DNA of 64,000 nucleotides from Paenibacillus etheri (GCF_001012825.1 NZ_LCZJ02000019.1:297140-361139); one strand, 5' to 3'. Shown: positions 8,795 through 18,142, counted from the first letter of the stretch. Notes: generated from the letters alone by a model not told the origin. Numbers and translations are program-made.

Positions 8795-10465
8795 TTATCT
8801 GTTGTTGTAGCGATCCAAGGCGCCTTGATAGATGTCGATTACATCGCGAATCCCCATATCTTCCAGCTGCTTCACAAAGCTGTCGAACTTGTCGAGCGGC
8901 TCGTTGCCCATTACAAATTTGATGAACATTTCTTCCAGATACGTGTTGATTGCCGTCATCGTCTGCGCTACCTTCTTGCTCTCATCTACAGTAGGCGTAA
9001 TGAACGCGGGCAAAATATGTTTCGCCGCATCGGTCTCCGACCAAATCTTGACCGCCTCGTCCTGTTGTGGGAACGTGTTGGTCGTTTTTTGCTCATGCAT
9101 CGGAAATGGACCGTTCGGAACCGTATACTGCGCCAACATCTGCTGTGAAGTGTACTTATCGTTTTTTACGATCATATCGGTAAATTTCGGAACGCCGTTG
9201 TCCATCGTGTAGCTTTCGCCTTCAACGCCGAAGTTGTACATCATGGTACCTTGTTCGCTAAATGCGAAGTCCAGCCATTTTACGATCGTTTCCAGGTCTT
9301 TCGCCGATGTCGTCACGGCCGCGCTTGCTTTAGGGTTATATTTGAAATCGCGCTGTCCGGTGAACGGTTTTTCGCCTGCTTTCAATACCGGATAAGGAGC
9401 TGCTACAAGATCAAAAGCCGGATTTTGGGCTTTGCCGGACTCCAGCCATTTGCCCATGCCGCCGCCCAGCAGGAAAACAGTCGCGCCGGACTCGCCGTTC
9501 AGAAGCCGCTTATCCAGCGTGTCGCGCTCGACGATCGGGAAGTCTTTATCAATCAGCCCTTCGGAATACCACTGGCGGAACAACGTCATAACATCCTTGT
9601 ATTGCGGATCTAACGGACCGTATCTCACTTTGCCTTGGTCGTCAATATAGAAGCCGTGCGACGTTTTGTATGCGTTGAAGAACGCGTCCTGCAAATTCAT
9701 TTTGTTCGCGTATAGCGCCGTTAGCGGAGCTACGGCGCCTTTTTTCTCTTTGAACGCCGTCAGAACCTTATGCCAATCATCTACCGTTACAGGCAATTGC
9801 AGCCCTAGCTCATGCAACCAATCTTTGCGCAGCATGGGTCCGCGGAAGACTAACCCTTCCTCGTTTCGCACCATCGGGAAGATGTAATATTGGCCACTGT
9901 CGGTTTTTACCATTTTATCCAGCTCTGGATTAGCTTCCAGCATCTTCTTCAGGTTAGGCGCATATTGGTCGATCAAATCGTTTAGCGGTACGATAACCCC
10001 GTCTGAAATCGCCTTTTCCGGTCCACCCGGATAAATACTCCAGTCGTACTCCAGCACATCCGGCAGCTTGCTGGAAGCCAGCAACAAATTAAACTGCTCT
10101 TCAGCTTGACCTTCGGTCGGGTGGATGTAGTTCACTTTCACGCCGGTAGCTTCTGCAATCGCCTTCCCGATCGGCGCTTCCGCCAGATTCGTTGTAAATG
10201 TAATCAGGTTTCCGTTGATTGGAGCCCAGTAGGAGAAAGTATCTTTCGTATCCAGTGGATACACCGGCATATCCGATCCCTCGTTGCCTTTGCTTACGCC
10301 ATCGCCGCCCTTATTGCTGACGGCGCTTTGAGTCGGCTCTGTCTTATTCTTGTTTCCGGAGCCCCCATTACTGGAGCATGCGGTTAACAACAATGAAAGT
10401 ACCATTGCGATCCCCAGTGTGAGCTGCAGCCTTTTTTGAGTCTTGTCGTTGCGATTTTTCGCCAT
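8795..10465 (-). CDS. Extracellular solute-binding lipoprotein (LplA-like)
   Basis: 556 residues. The N-terminus has a basic segment, a hydrophobic run and the lipobox SLLLTAC, followed by a Gly/Ser/Asn-rich tether. The length and the pattern FSYWAPINGNL...YIHPTEGQAEEQFNLLLASS match the large LplA/YtcQ group of family 1 binding proteins used for oligosaccharides. Anchored on the outer face of the membrane, it would hand sugar to the two permeases downstream. First gene of the import operon, with a cre-like site 38-51 bp upstream of its start. Confidence 0.92.
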   Translation of the reverse strand: MAKNRNDKTQKRLQLTLGIAMVLSLLLTACSSNGGSGNKNKTEPTQSAVSNKGGDGVSKGNEGSDMPVYPLDTKDTFSYWAPINGNLITFTTNLAEAPIGKAIAEATGVKVNYIHPTEGQAEEQFNLLLASSKLPDVLEYDWSIYPGGPEKAISDGVIVPLNDLIDQYAPNLKKMLEANPELDKMVKTDSGQYYIFPMVRNEEGLVFRGPMLRKDWLHELGLQLPVTVDDWHKVLTAFKEKKGAVAPLTALYANKMNLQDAFFNAYKTSHGFYIDDQGKVRYGPLDPQYKDVMTLFRQWYSEGLIDKDFPIVERDTLDKRLLNGESGATVFLLGGGMGKWLESGKAQNPAFDLVAAPYPVLKAGEKPFTGQRDFKYNPKASAAVTTSAKDLETIVKWLDFAFSEQGTMMYNFGVEGESYTMDNGVPKFTDMIVKNDKYTSQQMLAQYTVPNGPFPMHEQKTTNTFPQQDEAVKIWSETDAAKHILPAFITPTVDESKKVAQTMTAINTYLEEMFIKFVMGNEPLDKFDSFVKQLEDMGIRDVIDIYQGALDRYNNR

Positions 10466-10502
10466 TGTGCCCTCCGTTCTTTTCGTCCCGAATAAGTTGG
10501 TT

Positions 10503-10516
10503 TGAATACGCTTTCA
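10503..10516. promoter_or_regulatory. cre-like catabolite repression site
   Basis: The reverse strand reads TGAAAGCGTATTCA, near-identical to the CcpA-binding consensus TGAAANCGNTTNCA. It lies between the regulator gene and the binding-protein start, so glucose repression of the import operon is likely. Confidence 0.65.
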
Positions 10517-10638
10517 ACATAACGTTAATCCGGTGCCGCAAGCCATCATTAAAACCTAAAATATACTGCAATTTCTCAAAAATGAGGGTAACAAAACCGC
10601 ATGTTTGCCACTTTTTCTTGAAAAGAAAAGCCCTAGAG

Positions 10639-12993
10639 CTACTTGACTTCCCTGTAGCGCCCGGGCGTTATCCCTTCAAATTTTTTGAATATGCGGTGGA
10701 AGGTATTCACATCGTTGTAACCAACCTTCAGCGATATTTCGCTGACCGTATATTTCCCGCTGATAAGCAGCAATTTGGCCTGCGCCAGCCGCGTCTTGTT
10801 AATATAATCGAGCAGAGATTCGCCGGCAAGTTCCTTGAATAGTTTGGAAACATACGACGGCGTCATGGAGAAGGCTTCCCCGATCATCGAAATGTTCAGG
10901 TTCTCGTCCTGGTAATACTCGTTGACATATTTCATGACCTTATCGATTAGCGGATTGCTGCAGTATTCGCGGTTATTATTAACGTAGCCGCACAAAAGCT
11001 CTAGCATATCGTAAAGCTGGCTGCGCATCTCCCCTACCGTCTGGCATTGCATCAGGCGTTCGATGGCGCGCACTCCGTCAGGCATATCCGGCTTGCCCGC
11101 GATGCGGATTTCGCCGATTACTTTTTGCAGCGTAGCCATTAGATCGAAAATGAGACATTTGGCAGTATGAAAAGGAAACGGCTCCGTCGTCACATTCTTC
11201 TGAATGATCTCCCCGACGAACGCTTTCGCCTTATCGAGCTGCCCTTCGCGAACCATAACGATCAATTGCTGCTCGGCCTTGAGCGGATAAAAATAACCAC
11301 CTGGAGCAGCCATTAGGTTGTCGTTGCCGCTCAGGTCCCCATAATGAATAACGCCCCCGCTACCTACAATGATACGGTATTCCATCGCCTCGATCGCTTC
11401 CTGGAACGCCTGGAAGATGCCATATTCGCCCTCCTGTTGCGCGCTGATGGCTGCGGTCAACTGGACATGGGCATGATTGGAGATAAACGACATCGTTTCT
11501 TCCGCAATGTGCCCCAGCTCCCCCCGCTGCTCCGTCGGCGATGCAAGCTGATGGTTGACGATGCAGGCGAGCAACTCCTGGTCCAGCTCTACCGCATAGG
11601 CGTTTACTGACTTTCGCGCGACCTCCTCGACCACGTTGGCGATCAGGAAGTGCAGCAACCGCTTATTATGGACCTGATCCTCTTCCTTCCGATGGAACTT
11701 GCCGAAGTGCTCGATGCGCAGCAAAATAACAGAAAATCCGCCCAGCGGGAAACGCAGATCATAGGCTGAGAACGATTCGTGCAACGGAATATGGCTGTCG
11801 AGTTGCCCCTTCAGCAGCCGCTGCAAAAAGTGCGATCTGAGTGTATTGTTATGCTGATTCAGCTTGTAATGAAGCTCCTCCTTCTCATGGAAGGTGCTAC
11901 TCAGCGCCTGCTCAAGAAAGGAGTATTCATTGGAGCCGCGATCAAAGGTAAAACCCGCCTTGAATGACAAACTCTGGATCAGCGCATGGATCGGCAGGTA
12001 GTTCCGTTTGAGGAGCCAATACGTCACGCCACCGCCAACAATAAGGCAAAGCAAGATGCTGGCGATCGTCAATTGCTCTACCACGTTCATCTTCTGGTGA
12101 TATACGTTCGCCGGCAGCGTCATCACATATTTCCATCCCGTAATGGATGAGGTTGTGTAGGATGCAACAAGCCGTCGACCGGCAGTCTCGATCTCAAGTT
12201 GTCCCGATTCTTCCGACATATCGCCGTATAGTAGAGCAGGTTCCGACAGCGACTCGCCCGTAGACGCAATGAACCGGTTGTCTTCATCCAGAATAAAGAT
12301 CGTACCTTTCTCAGGCACCGAAGCTTGCTCTAGCAGCTTGCTGCGGTCAATCATGAACAGCAAGACAGCTCCAGGTTGATTCATGATTGTTGAGTTCACA
12401 TTTTGGGCATACATGACCGTAGGCCGCCACTCATTCTCTTCAGACACAACAACGGAGTGATAGCCTTTAATGTACCATCGGTCAAAATATTCTCGTAACG
12501 ACTGGAACGGCATATGCTCTTCAAGGCGAATATGGTCGTATAACGCTTCGATGTTCATACGGTTGTTGCGGGCGATGACCGTATCGCTATTTTTGTAGTA
12601 AATATAAATGCCTTCAAGAAAATCGTTTGCGATTTCGTATACGCGCAAATCTTTAGTGATTTGGTATATATCGTAGTGGTCCGAATCAGACAGATTGGTA
12701 TCGGCCGAAATAAATGCTGCGATTCGCCTGTTGAGGCTCACCTCGAGGCTTAGATTCTCGATTCCTTTGAACTGGCTATCTATGGCTTGCTCCATCTGAA
12801 GAAGAATAGATTGGTTGGCACGGTTAATTTCAGCCTTTACAACGTTCAGCGTCGCGCCGTATATAACGCCGCTGATCAGAATGGGCACGAGCAGCACCGA
12901 GACGTAGGAAAGCATCCAGGTCATGTATACGCTGCGATTTTTATGCCGGAGCTGCTTCAGATAGATTGTCCACCGGTTTCGAGTTTGGGCCAT
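10639..12993 (-). CDS. Membrane-bound AraC-family regulator with extracellular sensor (YesN/YtdP type)
   Basis: 784 residues. TM1 is at about 25-50 (MLSYVSVLLVPILISGVIYG). An extracellular Cache-like sensor of roughly 250 residues follows, then TM2 (TIASILLCLIVGGGVTYWLL, about residues 305-325), a linker region, and a C-terminal AraC double helix-turn-helix (LIDKVMKYVNEYYQDENLNI, then MTPSYVSKLFKELAGESL, VGYNDVNTFHRIFKKFEG). There is no histidine kinase or receiver domain; such proteins are thought to sense sugars outside and bind DNA directly. It sits between the lyase gene (22 bp upstream) and the import operon. It is the expected activator of the whole locus. Confidence 0.9.
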   Translation of the reverse strand: MAQTRNRWTIYLKQLRHKNRSVYMTWMLSYVSVLLVPILISGVIYGATLNVVKAEINRANQSILLQMEQAIDSQFKGIENLSLEVSLNRRIAAFISADTNLSDSDHYDIYQITKDLRVYEIANDFLEGIYIYYKNSDTVIARNNRMNIEALYDHIRLEEHMPFQSLREYFDRWYIKGYHSVVVSEENEWRPTVMYAQNVNSTIMNQPGAVLLFMIDRSKLLEQASVPEKGTIFILDEDNRFIASTGESLSEPALLYGDMSEESGQLEIETAGRRLVASYTTSSITGWKYVMTLPANVYHQKMNVVEQLTIASILLCLIVGGGVTYWLLKRNYLPIHALIQSLSFKAGFTFDRGSNEYSFLEQALSSTFHEKEELHYKLNQHNNTLRSHFLQRLLKGQLDSHIPLHESFSAYDLRFPLGGFSVILLRIEHFGKFHRKEEDQVHNKRLLHFLIANVVEEVARKSVNAYAVELDQELLACIVNHQLASPTEQRGELGHIAEETMSFISNHAHVQLTAAISAQQEGEYGIFQAFQEAIEAMEYRIIVGSGGVIHYGDLSGNDNLMAAPGGYFYPLKAEQQLIVMVREGQLDKAKAFVGEIIQKNVTTEPFPFHTAKCLIFDLMATLQKVIGEIRIAGKPDMPDGVRAIERLMQCQTVGEMRSQLYDMLELLCGYVNNNREYCSNPLIDKVMKYVNEYYQDENLNISMIGEAFSMTPSYVSKLFKELAGESLLDYINKTRLAQAKLLLISGKYTVSEISLKVGYNDVNTFHRIFKKFEGITPGRYREVK

Positions 12994-13014
12994 AGGTTCT
13001 CCTCCATGTTAGCT

Positions 13015-14196
13015 TTAGTCGGAGTCGGGACCGACGTCAATCCTTGTCAGAATAGCCGGATAACGAATATCCGCGACATCCGCATTATAATTGTTAATAC
13101 AAACCGCCGGAGACGGCCGGTATTCATAGATGGCCGGCTGCTCCTTGCTGAATATCCGGTTGTAAGCGATTACACATTGCTCCGGCGCATAAGGAATCCG
13201 CTTGCCGAGCGTAATGCCGTGACGACAATTGACAATCGTATTATTCACTACATTGGCGCGATAGACGCGCCAATGTTTCCTAAGTTCCTCCTGCGTCGGC
13301 GTCTCGGGATAGCCGTCCAGTCCGCCATCGTAGTTGCCGCCGTCAATGAGCAGCGCATCCAACGTCAAGTTTTCCATATAATTATCAAAAATGTGATGGT
13401 CGTTGCCGTAAATGCGAAATCCGCCCATTTCTTCCTTCACGCCATCGCCGATAAATACATTATTATGAAAGCGATTTCCATGTCCGTGACGCGCTGTCAC
13501 TTGGCCGGCGGAGTTAAGGAACGTGTTGTACCGAACGGTATTATAGCAGCTTTTTACCGAAATAATCTCGGGCTCTCCGTCGCAATTTTCAAACAGGTTG
13601 TGTTGAATTGTAATATAGCCGTTCGAGAGAGAGATGCCGGACAGGCCGAGCCGGATCGCTTCAAGCCCATTGACGACACGCGGGCCTATATGATGAAAAT
13701 AATTATATTCAATGACATCATGCTGTGAGATTTGTTCACCATCGCCATCAAAAACAACGAGCGGTCCGAGGTCGGCTTTTGGCCCGAACTCGTTGCGTTC
13801 GATCCGGTTCCAGCCGCTGCCGCTTCCCAGCACTGACAGCAGGCTATACTCCGCCCCAACCTGTCGCGGCTCAAATCTATTGCGCGCAATCCTCACATGC
13901 CGCGAACCGTCCAGAATGATAGATTCGCGCTGCTCGACCTGGAAATGCAGTCCCCATACCTCTACATAAGCAGAGTTCAAGATGCGTATACTTGATTCTC
14001 CAGCGATCGTCGCTTTTCCTTTATTTACAGCGCGAATGCTTAATTTTGCGGTGTCCGATCCTACTTTGCCTTCAATAATATAGTCTTCATTCCGTTCGTA
14101 AACGCCGTCTGCCAACAAAATCGAAGAACCAGGTTCTGCCCGGCCAATGGCTGCCGCCAACTCGTCGCTACTCGATACCCAATAAATAGTAGTCAT
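13015..14196 (-). CDS. Polysaccharide lyase family 6 without signal peptide
   Basis: 393 residues beginning MTTIYWVSSSDELAAAIGRA, so there is no export signal. It is one PL6 beta-helix, clearly paralogous to the secreted enzyme at 3261-5555 (shared EYNYFHHIGPRVVNGLEAIR, NCDGEPEIISVKS, NNTIVNC). The catalytic Lys (SVKSC) and Arg (ARHGHGN) are again 21 residues apart. As a cytoplasmic or leaderless enzyme it probably acts on imported oligosaccharides, ahead of GH88. First gene of the regulator transcript, RBS AGGTGGGA. Confidence 0.86.
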   Translation of the reverse strand: MTTIYWVSSSDELAAAIGRAEPGSSILLADGVYERNEDYIIEGKVGSDTAKLSIRAVNKGKATIAGESSIRILNSAYVEVWGLHFQVEQRESIILDGSRHVRIARNRFEPRQVGAEYSLLSVLGSGSGWNRIERNEFGPKADLGPLVVFDGDGEQISQHDVIEYNYFHHIGPRVVNGLEAIRLGLSGISLSNGYITIQHNLFENCDGEPEIISVKSCYNTVRYNTFLNSAGQVTARHGHGNRFHNNVFIGDGVKEEMGGFRIYGNDHHIFDNYMENLTLDALLIDGGNYDGGLDGYPETPTQEELRKHWRVYRANVVNNTIVNCRHGITLGKRIPYAPEQCVIAYNRIFSKEQPAIYEYRPSPAVCINNYNADVADIRYPAILTRIDVGPDSD

Positions 14197-14222
14197 TTTC
14201 CCACCTGCTTCCTATAGAATAG

Positions 14223-14260
14223 GCGGATATGATCCGCAGCCTCTGCAGGATCATATCCGC
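14223..14260 (-). promoter_or_regulatory. 13-bp perfect hairpin ahead of leaderless PL6 gene
   Basis: GCGGATATGATCC pairs with GGATCATATCCGC across 12 bases, 27 bp before the PL6 start. It lacks a T-run on the reverse strand, so a leader structure or operator is as likely as a terminator. Confidence 0.45.
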
Positions 14261-14415
14261 AACTTCACAACCTCTATTATGAAAGATACGTTTCCCATGC
14301 CATAGTGTAAAAAAATGAAGCAATCATAAAAATGTAAACTGAGGTGCAAAATGAGCGGGAATTACCGCCTTGCAAGCTGTAAATCGCAACCTGCCGGTGT
14401 ACAATAAATGAGAAA

Positions 14416-14449
14416 GGACGTATCCCGACACCAAATCGTGGATACGTCC
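14416..14449 (-). terminator. Terminator of the phosphoesterase gene
   Basis: GGACGTATCC/GGATACGTCC, a 10-bp perfect stem, followed on the reverse strand by TTTCTCATTTATT. It is 30 bp past the phosphoesterase stop. Confidence 0.7.
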
Positions 14450-14478
14450 CCATTGTTGTTGCCTGCTCTCCCGCCAGC

Positions 14479-15189
14479 TTACCCGAAAAAGAAGTACGCA
14501 ACCTTCATCTCTTCTTCTTTCAACAGCAACTTTTGTGCCGCTTCGAGCAAAGGCGTGCGGTCATAGACGAGACTTTTCATCGCTATTTTGCCATCGGTAA
14601 TCGTGAAATAATGCGCTTCTTTCGACGGATCGTCGCGACGGCGGTAGGACACGCTTCCCGGATTCAGCCACAAACTGTCGTCACTCAAATAATGAATGCA
14701 TCTGCGATGTGTATGTCCGAAAATAATGCGGCGATCTTCTTCGGCTCCAATTGTCCTGACGTTGCGTTCCGCCCAGAAAGCATCGTACTTAGGCAAGCTG
14801 TCAATCGTCAAATAGTTTTCGTACAGATGCTGCATTGTATAGCTATAGCCGTCCATCTCGAATGTGCGGTAGACCGGTATGCTTTCGAGGAAGGAAATTT
14901 CCGCTTCGCCGAGCAGCCTTGCATTGTAATGCGCCCACTTGATCTCATCCTCCGCCACATCGTGACCGCTATTGCCGTTTCGGTACAGGTCGATAATAAT
15001 GTCGTCATGGTTACCGCGAACACAATTCGCATCGTTCTTATGCACCCATTCGATAACTTCCCGCGGGAAAGGCCCGTAGTCTACAAGATCTCCCGCGCAA
15101 TAAATCACGTCACAGTCGGATTCTACCTTGTGGATCGATTCCAGTGTTTTGACGTTGCTGTGAATATCCGAAATAATTAAAGCTTTCAT
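14479..15189 (-). CDS. Calcineurin-like metallophosphoesterase (YfcE/MJ0936-type)
   Basis: 236 residues with all metal-binding motifs of the family: DIHSN (residues 8-12), GDLVDYG, GNHDD and GHTHRR. This is a cytoplasmic two-metal phosphodiesterase/phosphatase fold; the substrate is unknown. The ATG overlaps the stop of a broken discoidin/SLH gene upstream (ATGA), so it was once translationally coupled to that gene. Followed by a terminator, so it is transcriptionally separate from the carbohydrate locus. Confidence 0.85.
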   Translation of the reverse strand: MKALIISDIHSNVKTLESIHKVESDCDVIYCAGDLVDYGPFPREVIEWVHKNDANCVRGNHDDIIIDLYRNGNSGHDVAEDEIKWAHYNARLLGEAEISFLESIPVYRTFEMDGYSYTMQHLYENYLTIDSLPKYDAFWAERNVRTIGAEEDRRIIFGHTHRRCIHYLSDDSLWLNPGSVSYRRRDDPSKEAHYFTITDGKIAMKSLVYDRTPLLEAAQKLLLKEEEMKVAYFFFG

Positions 15190-15600
15190 AATCGATTCAA
15201 CTCCCTAAGATTCAACATTCTCAGCAGTACCGTCACCACATCCGCCCACGTAACTTTATCGCCTGGCATGAAATGGTCCCGCGGCAGACGCCAAGGATAC
15301 AGCCTGCCTTTCCCAGTCGGGGGTGTCTGCGCTGTCCGCAAACCACTGCGGCGCAGGGGCGCCGTCCACAACATTGGCCGAGACATAATTGGTGGCAGGT
15401 TGCGACGAACTGGCCGTAACGGAACCTGCGTGTAACCCTATTTGACCATTCCCTTCAATCGGTAGCCCACGGATAATATTCAGGCTGTAGACATTGCGTA
15501 TCAGGCTGTTCTCTTCGTGTTTTAATTCCATGTTCAATTGGTTCACCCCCGGCAAATGCGGAATGCTGTCTCCCGAAGATAGCAGCAAAGACTCCGACAT
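15186..15600 (-). pseudogene. Broken surface-protein gene: discoidin and SLH fragments
   Basis: Two overlapping frames form one decayed gene. The upstream frame ends with a discoidin start (SSSQPATNYVSANVVDG), then WFADSADTPDWERQAVSLAS. The other frame continues with HFMPGDKVTWADVVTVLLRM, a classic SLH domain ending. A frameshift near 15290 and an internal deletion (discoidin start fused directly to SLH) make it non-functional. SLH domains anchor proteins to secondary wall polymers, so the ancestor was probably a wall-anchored glycan-binding protein. Confidence 0.65.
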
Positions 15601-16110
15601 TTCGAATTTAAGTGTTCTCCCATTTGTCGAGCAGCACTCTCCCTCCTTTATATAAAAAGATGGAACCTTAATAAATCGTCAAAAGCTAAAATCGCCCTCA
15701 AATATTCCAACTTCTTATCTACAATTTTTGGAATGGACATCAAATCTTAAAAAAGTCATTCATATGATCGGTATGTTTGGATGAACATCCGCCGCCATAA
15801 CTAAATAATCTGGCCTCCTTGTCAAGGACACTTAAAAAGAAGGCTGCAAGGTAGCCGACAAAAGAATGGATTCCCTTAACGCGACCAGCGCGGATTCCAT
15901 TAGGTATATGTTATTGCTCTTACAATTGTCGTCGTGTCGGAGGGCATCTTTGTCGCACAAGAAACTGGTCACTTAAAACAGAAAACCCGCACTCTGCCCC
16001 GCCTCTTATGGGACTATGCTAATGTCCACCAACAGAATGAAATACACCATTTCAAGTACACCACAACACTGATCCAGAAAATCAGTGTTGTGGTTAAAAA
16101 TCGTATTTTA
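15601..16110. other. Intergenic region with repeat-element remnants
   Basis: No credible gene. 15978-16033 resembles 58349-58405: both read roughly AAAACCCGC, then a GC-rich hairpin part, then TGGGACTATG and TGTCCACC. 16061-16093 is a perfect 13-bp inverted repeat, CCACAACACTGAT/ATCAGTGTTGTGG. These look like ends of an old insertion sequence. Confidence 0.4.
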
Positions 16111-16239
16111 TTACGTATCCATGGATATAGTTTTACCTGATCCATTCGCTCCGAGTAAGACTATTGAGTTAAAATCCTCAAGTTGCAATGCTGCTTTATC
16201 TATTCTTGGTGGAAATGAGTACAAAATGTAAGATGCCCC
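16111..16239 (-). pseudogene. Relic of an AAA/ABC-type ATPase N-terminus
   Basis: Reverse-strand frame between two stops reads SYILYSFPPRIDKAALQLED, then FNSIVLLGANGSGKTISMD. It contains an intact Walker A (GANGSGKT) but ends in a stop two codons later and has no start. A 40-residue remnant only. Confidence 0.55.
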
Positions 16240-16370
16240 CTAGTCGTATTAAATCATAGTATCACTGTATCTTCCCTGACCTTATTAAATCAATACATTA
16301 TAACCTATTAAATGCTCTATTTATAAAAACTTGCACCTACTTATGATTCGGATCACGGCGCTGTCTGTAC

Positions 16371-16416
16371 CGGCAAGTTTTAGGGCCATCCTTTTGTGGA
16401 TGGCCCTTTCATTTTT
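16371..16416. terminator. Terminator downstream of yidC, copy 1 of a repeat
   Basis: AGGGCCATCC/GGATGGCCCT, a 10-bp perfect stem (16382-16407) preceded by CGGCAAGTTTT and followed by TTTCATTTTTC. The best T-run is on the plus strand. On the minus strand it follows the yidC stop by 20 bp, so it probably acts both ways. The 21-bp 5' part recurs at 17698. Confidence 0.7.
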
Positions 16417-16427
16417 CTGGTTCAATT

Positions 16428-17270
16428 TTATAAATCTTCTACACCGGTTGGTAGGTTTTTACCCGCTACATTCGGCTTCGTGTACATTTTATTGAGTATG
16501 ATCATTTGCACGATAATGAATATACCGCCAACCGCCCAATATAATGGTAACGCGGCAGGCATCTGAAAAGAAAATACACCCATCATGACCGGTGACAACA
16601 ATCCGATGAAAGCCATTTGGTTATTTTGATTTTGCTGATACTGCGCTGAAACGGATTGAGACACGCGGAACTGAACGTAATACACCGCAGCGGCAATAAG
16701 CGGCAAAATCATATCTGTTGTCCCTAAGCTAAACCACAGGAAATCATGAGCTGCAATCTCTGGGGTACGACGAATGGCGTAGTAAAATGCGAGGGTGATC
16801 GGCCATTGGAGAAGCATCGGCAAACACCCTATGTTTAAGGGATTAAATTGATGCTTCTGGTAGAGCTGCATCATCTCGACTTGCTCTTGTTTTTTTCCAT
16901 CCGCACTGGCGTCGTTCTTATACTTCTCCTTAAGTGCAGTTAACTCCGGCTGGAGGAGCGCCATCTTTTCTTTCATGTCCATTTGTTTTTTGGTTTGATT
17001 CATCATGAGCGGCATGATCGCAAGTCTGATGATGAAAGTCAGCAGCACGATCGATAATCCGTAGTTTCCGTGAAATACATTCGCGAAGAATTTGATCAAG
17101 ATCGAAAATGGATAGATAAAAAAGTGATTAAATATCCCTGATGTATCGGCATTAATCGAGTTTGATTGGGATGCTGTCGAACACCCGCTGAGCACAATGA
17201 TCGGAATAACTCCAATCAACATGACGAGAATGGGCTTGGCCCATTTTTGAAGCAACAAAATCTTTTTCAT
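16428..17270 (-). CDS. yidC: YidC/OxaA-type membrane protein insertase
   Basis: 280 residues from the ATG at 17270 (MKKILLLQKWAK), with GGGAGGA as ribosome site; the open frame extends further upstream but without one. N-terminal lipoprotein signal with lipobox VLSGC, then the 60KD_IMP domain with five membrane helices. A cytoplasmic loop holds RLAIMPLMMNQTKKQMDMKE and QKHQFNPLNIGCLPMLLQWP, both typical of the family. YidC inserts membrane proteins alone or with SecYEG. Not in the usual rnpA-yidC-jag context, so this is a second, YidC2-like copy. It sits between two copies of one terminator repeat. Confidence 0.92.
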   Translation of the reverse strand: MKKILLLQKWAKPILVMLIGVIPIIVLSGCSTASQSNSINADTSGIFNHFFIYPFSILIKFFANVFHGNYGLSIVLLTFIIRLAIMPLMMNQTKKQMDMKEKMALLQPELTALKEKYKNDASADGKKQEQVEMMQLYQKHQFNPLNIGCLPMLLQWPITLAFYYAIRRTPEIAAHDFLWFSLGTTDMILPLIAAAVYYVQFRVSQSVSAQYQQNQNNQMAFIGLLSPVMMGVFSFQMPAALPLYWAVGGIFIIVQMIILNKMYTKPNVAGKNLPTGVEDL

Positions 17271-17301
17271 CGTTGTCCTCCCTAATTGAAAGTATGAAAT
17301 A

Positions 17302-17532
17302 TCAATGTGGGGAAGGACTATGGTCTTCTTCATCAGGTGCTTCTCTTCGTCTGGCGGTACGTACTATCCACCGCTGAATGCTGCTCGGTTGCGACAGTCT
17401 GACAGCCACAAACCAAGTTGAAACTGCTGGAGCAATTTCATAACCCCAGTGTATCTCTTGTGAAGAAATATAGGTGAATGGAATTGACACTAAGGAATAG
17501 ATGAGAGCGATCGAGAATGCCAATTGAACCAA
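17302..17532 (-). CDS. Small membrane protein of unknown function upstream of yidC
   Basis: 76 residues, TTG start. One or two hydrophobic segments (LAFSIALIYSLVSIPFTYIS; AVSTWFVAVRL) and a charged tail RTARRREAPDEEDHSPSPH. The start is doubtful: a good GGAGGTG lies at 17558-17564, but the frame there is closed by TGA at 17551-17553, so the real gene may carry a frameshift. It ends 31 bp before yidC and could be co-transcribed. Not recognised. Confidence 0.4.
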   Translation of the reverse strand: MVQLAFSIALIYSLVSIPFTYISSQEIHWGYEIAPAVSTWFVAVRLSQPSSIQRWIVRTARRREAPDEEDHSPSPH

Positions 17533-17554
17533 GTCATAAAAATGCTCCAGTCAA

Positions 17555-18142
17555 GTTCACCTCCGTATGAGCCCTGTTGGAAAAATTTGAATAATGATTA
17601 TACGTTAGAGAAAACTATGTGGTTTCACTAACCTGCCTGTTAGCTTAAAATCGTTTTTGAAAAATTTGGTGCATATCGATAACTACATGCTCGCAAACGG
17701 CAAGTTTTAGGGCCATCCTCTTTTGATGGCCCTTTCTTTTTCTCGCTTTGTTCAATTATCGTTATCAGTTAGCGCAATCGTTACTTTTTCTTTACTGGTA
17801 TCCAGATATCGGAAACCACTCGGTATATATTCGTACGAATAGTTTTTGTAAATCACATTGCGGCTCCGGGAAAATAGCCCATGTTAAAGCCGTGACAGAA
17901 AGCTTTGTAAATCTCTCTGGAATTTCAAGTCCCTTCGGCAAATGATAACATACCATGTACTTGAATCATCAAGGATTGTGCAAGTAATTCAACAAAAGAA
18001 ATGTTCAAGTGGTATCTCTGCTTGAACTTTATATGCTTATTTATAGGTTAATTCTTCCTGTGTTATTCGTAACTCTACTTTCCGCTGTATCAAACAAAAT
18101 ACGCTATACGCATTTTACCAATAAGGCGAACGAACAAAATGC
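17555..18142. other. Intergenic with terminator repeat copy 2
   Basis: No gene recognised. 17698-17718 is identical over 21 bases to 16371-16391. The hairpin at 17709-17733 (AGGGCCATC/GATGGCCCT) is followed by TTTCTTTTTC on the plus strand. The rest shows only short spurious frames. Confidence 0.5.

Noticed and set aside
12787-13728. Plus-strand open frame of 313 codons
   Set aside because: Lies antisense to the AraC regulator and PL6 genes, has no ribosome site, and its composition (Ile/Arg/Val-rich, no domain) is that of a mirror frame.
14533-15180. Plus-strand open frame of 215 codons
   Set aside because: Exactly antisense to the metallophosphoesterase, whose motifs are all intact.
15934-16140. 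Plus-strand 68-codon frame
   Set aside because: It spans the repeat-like element and the hairpin at 16061-16093 and has no ribosome site or family.
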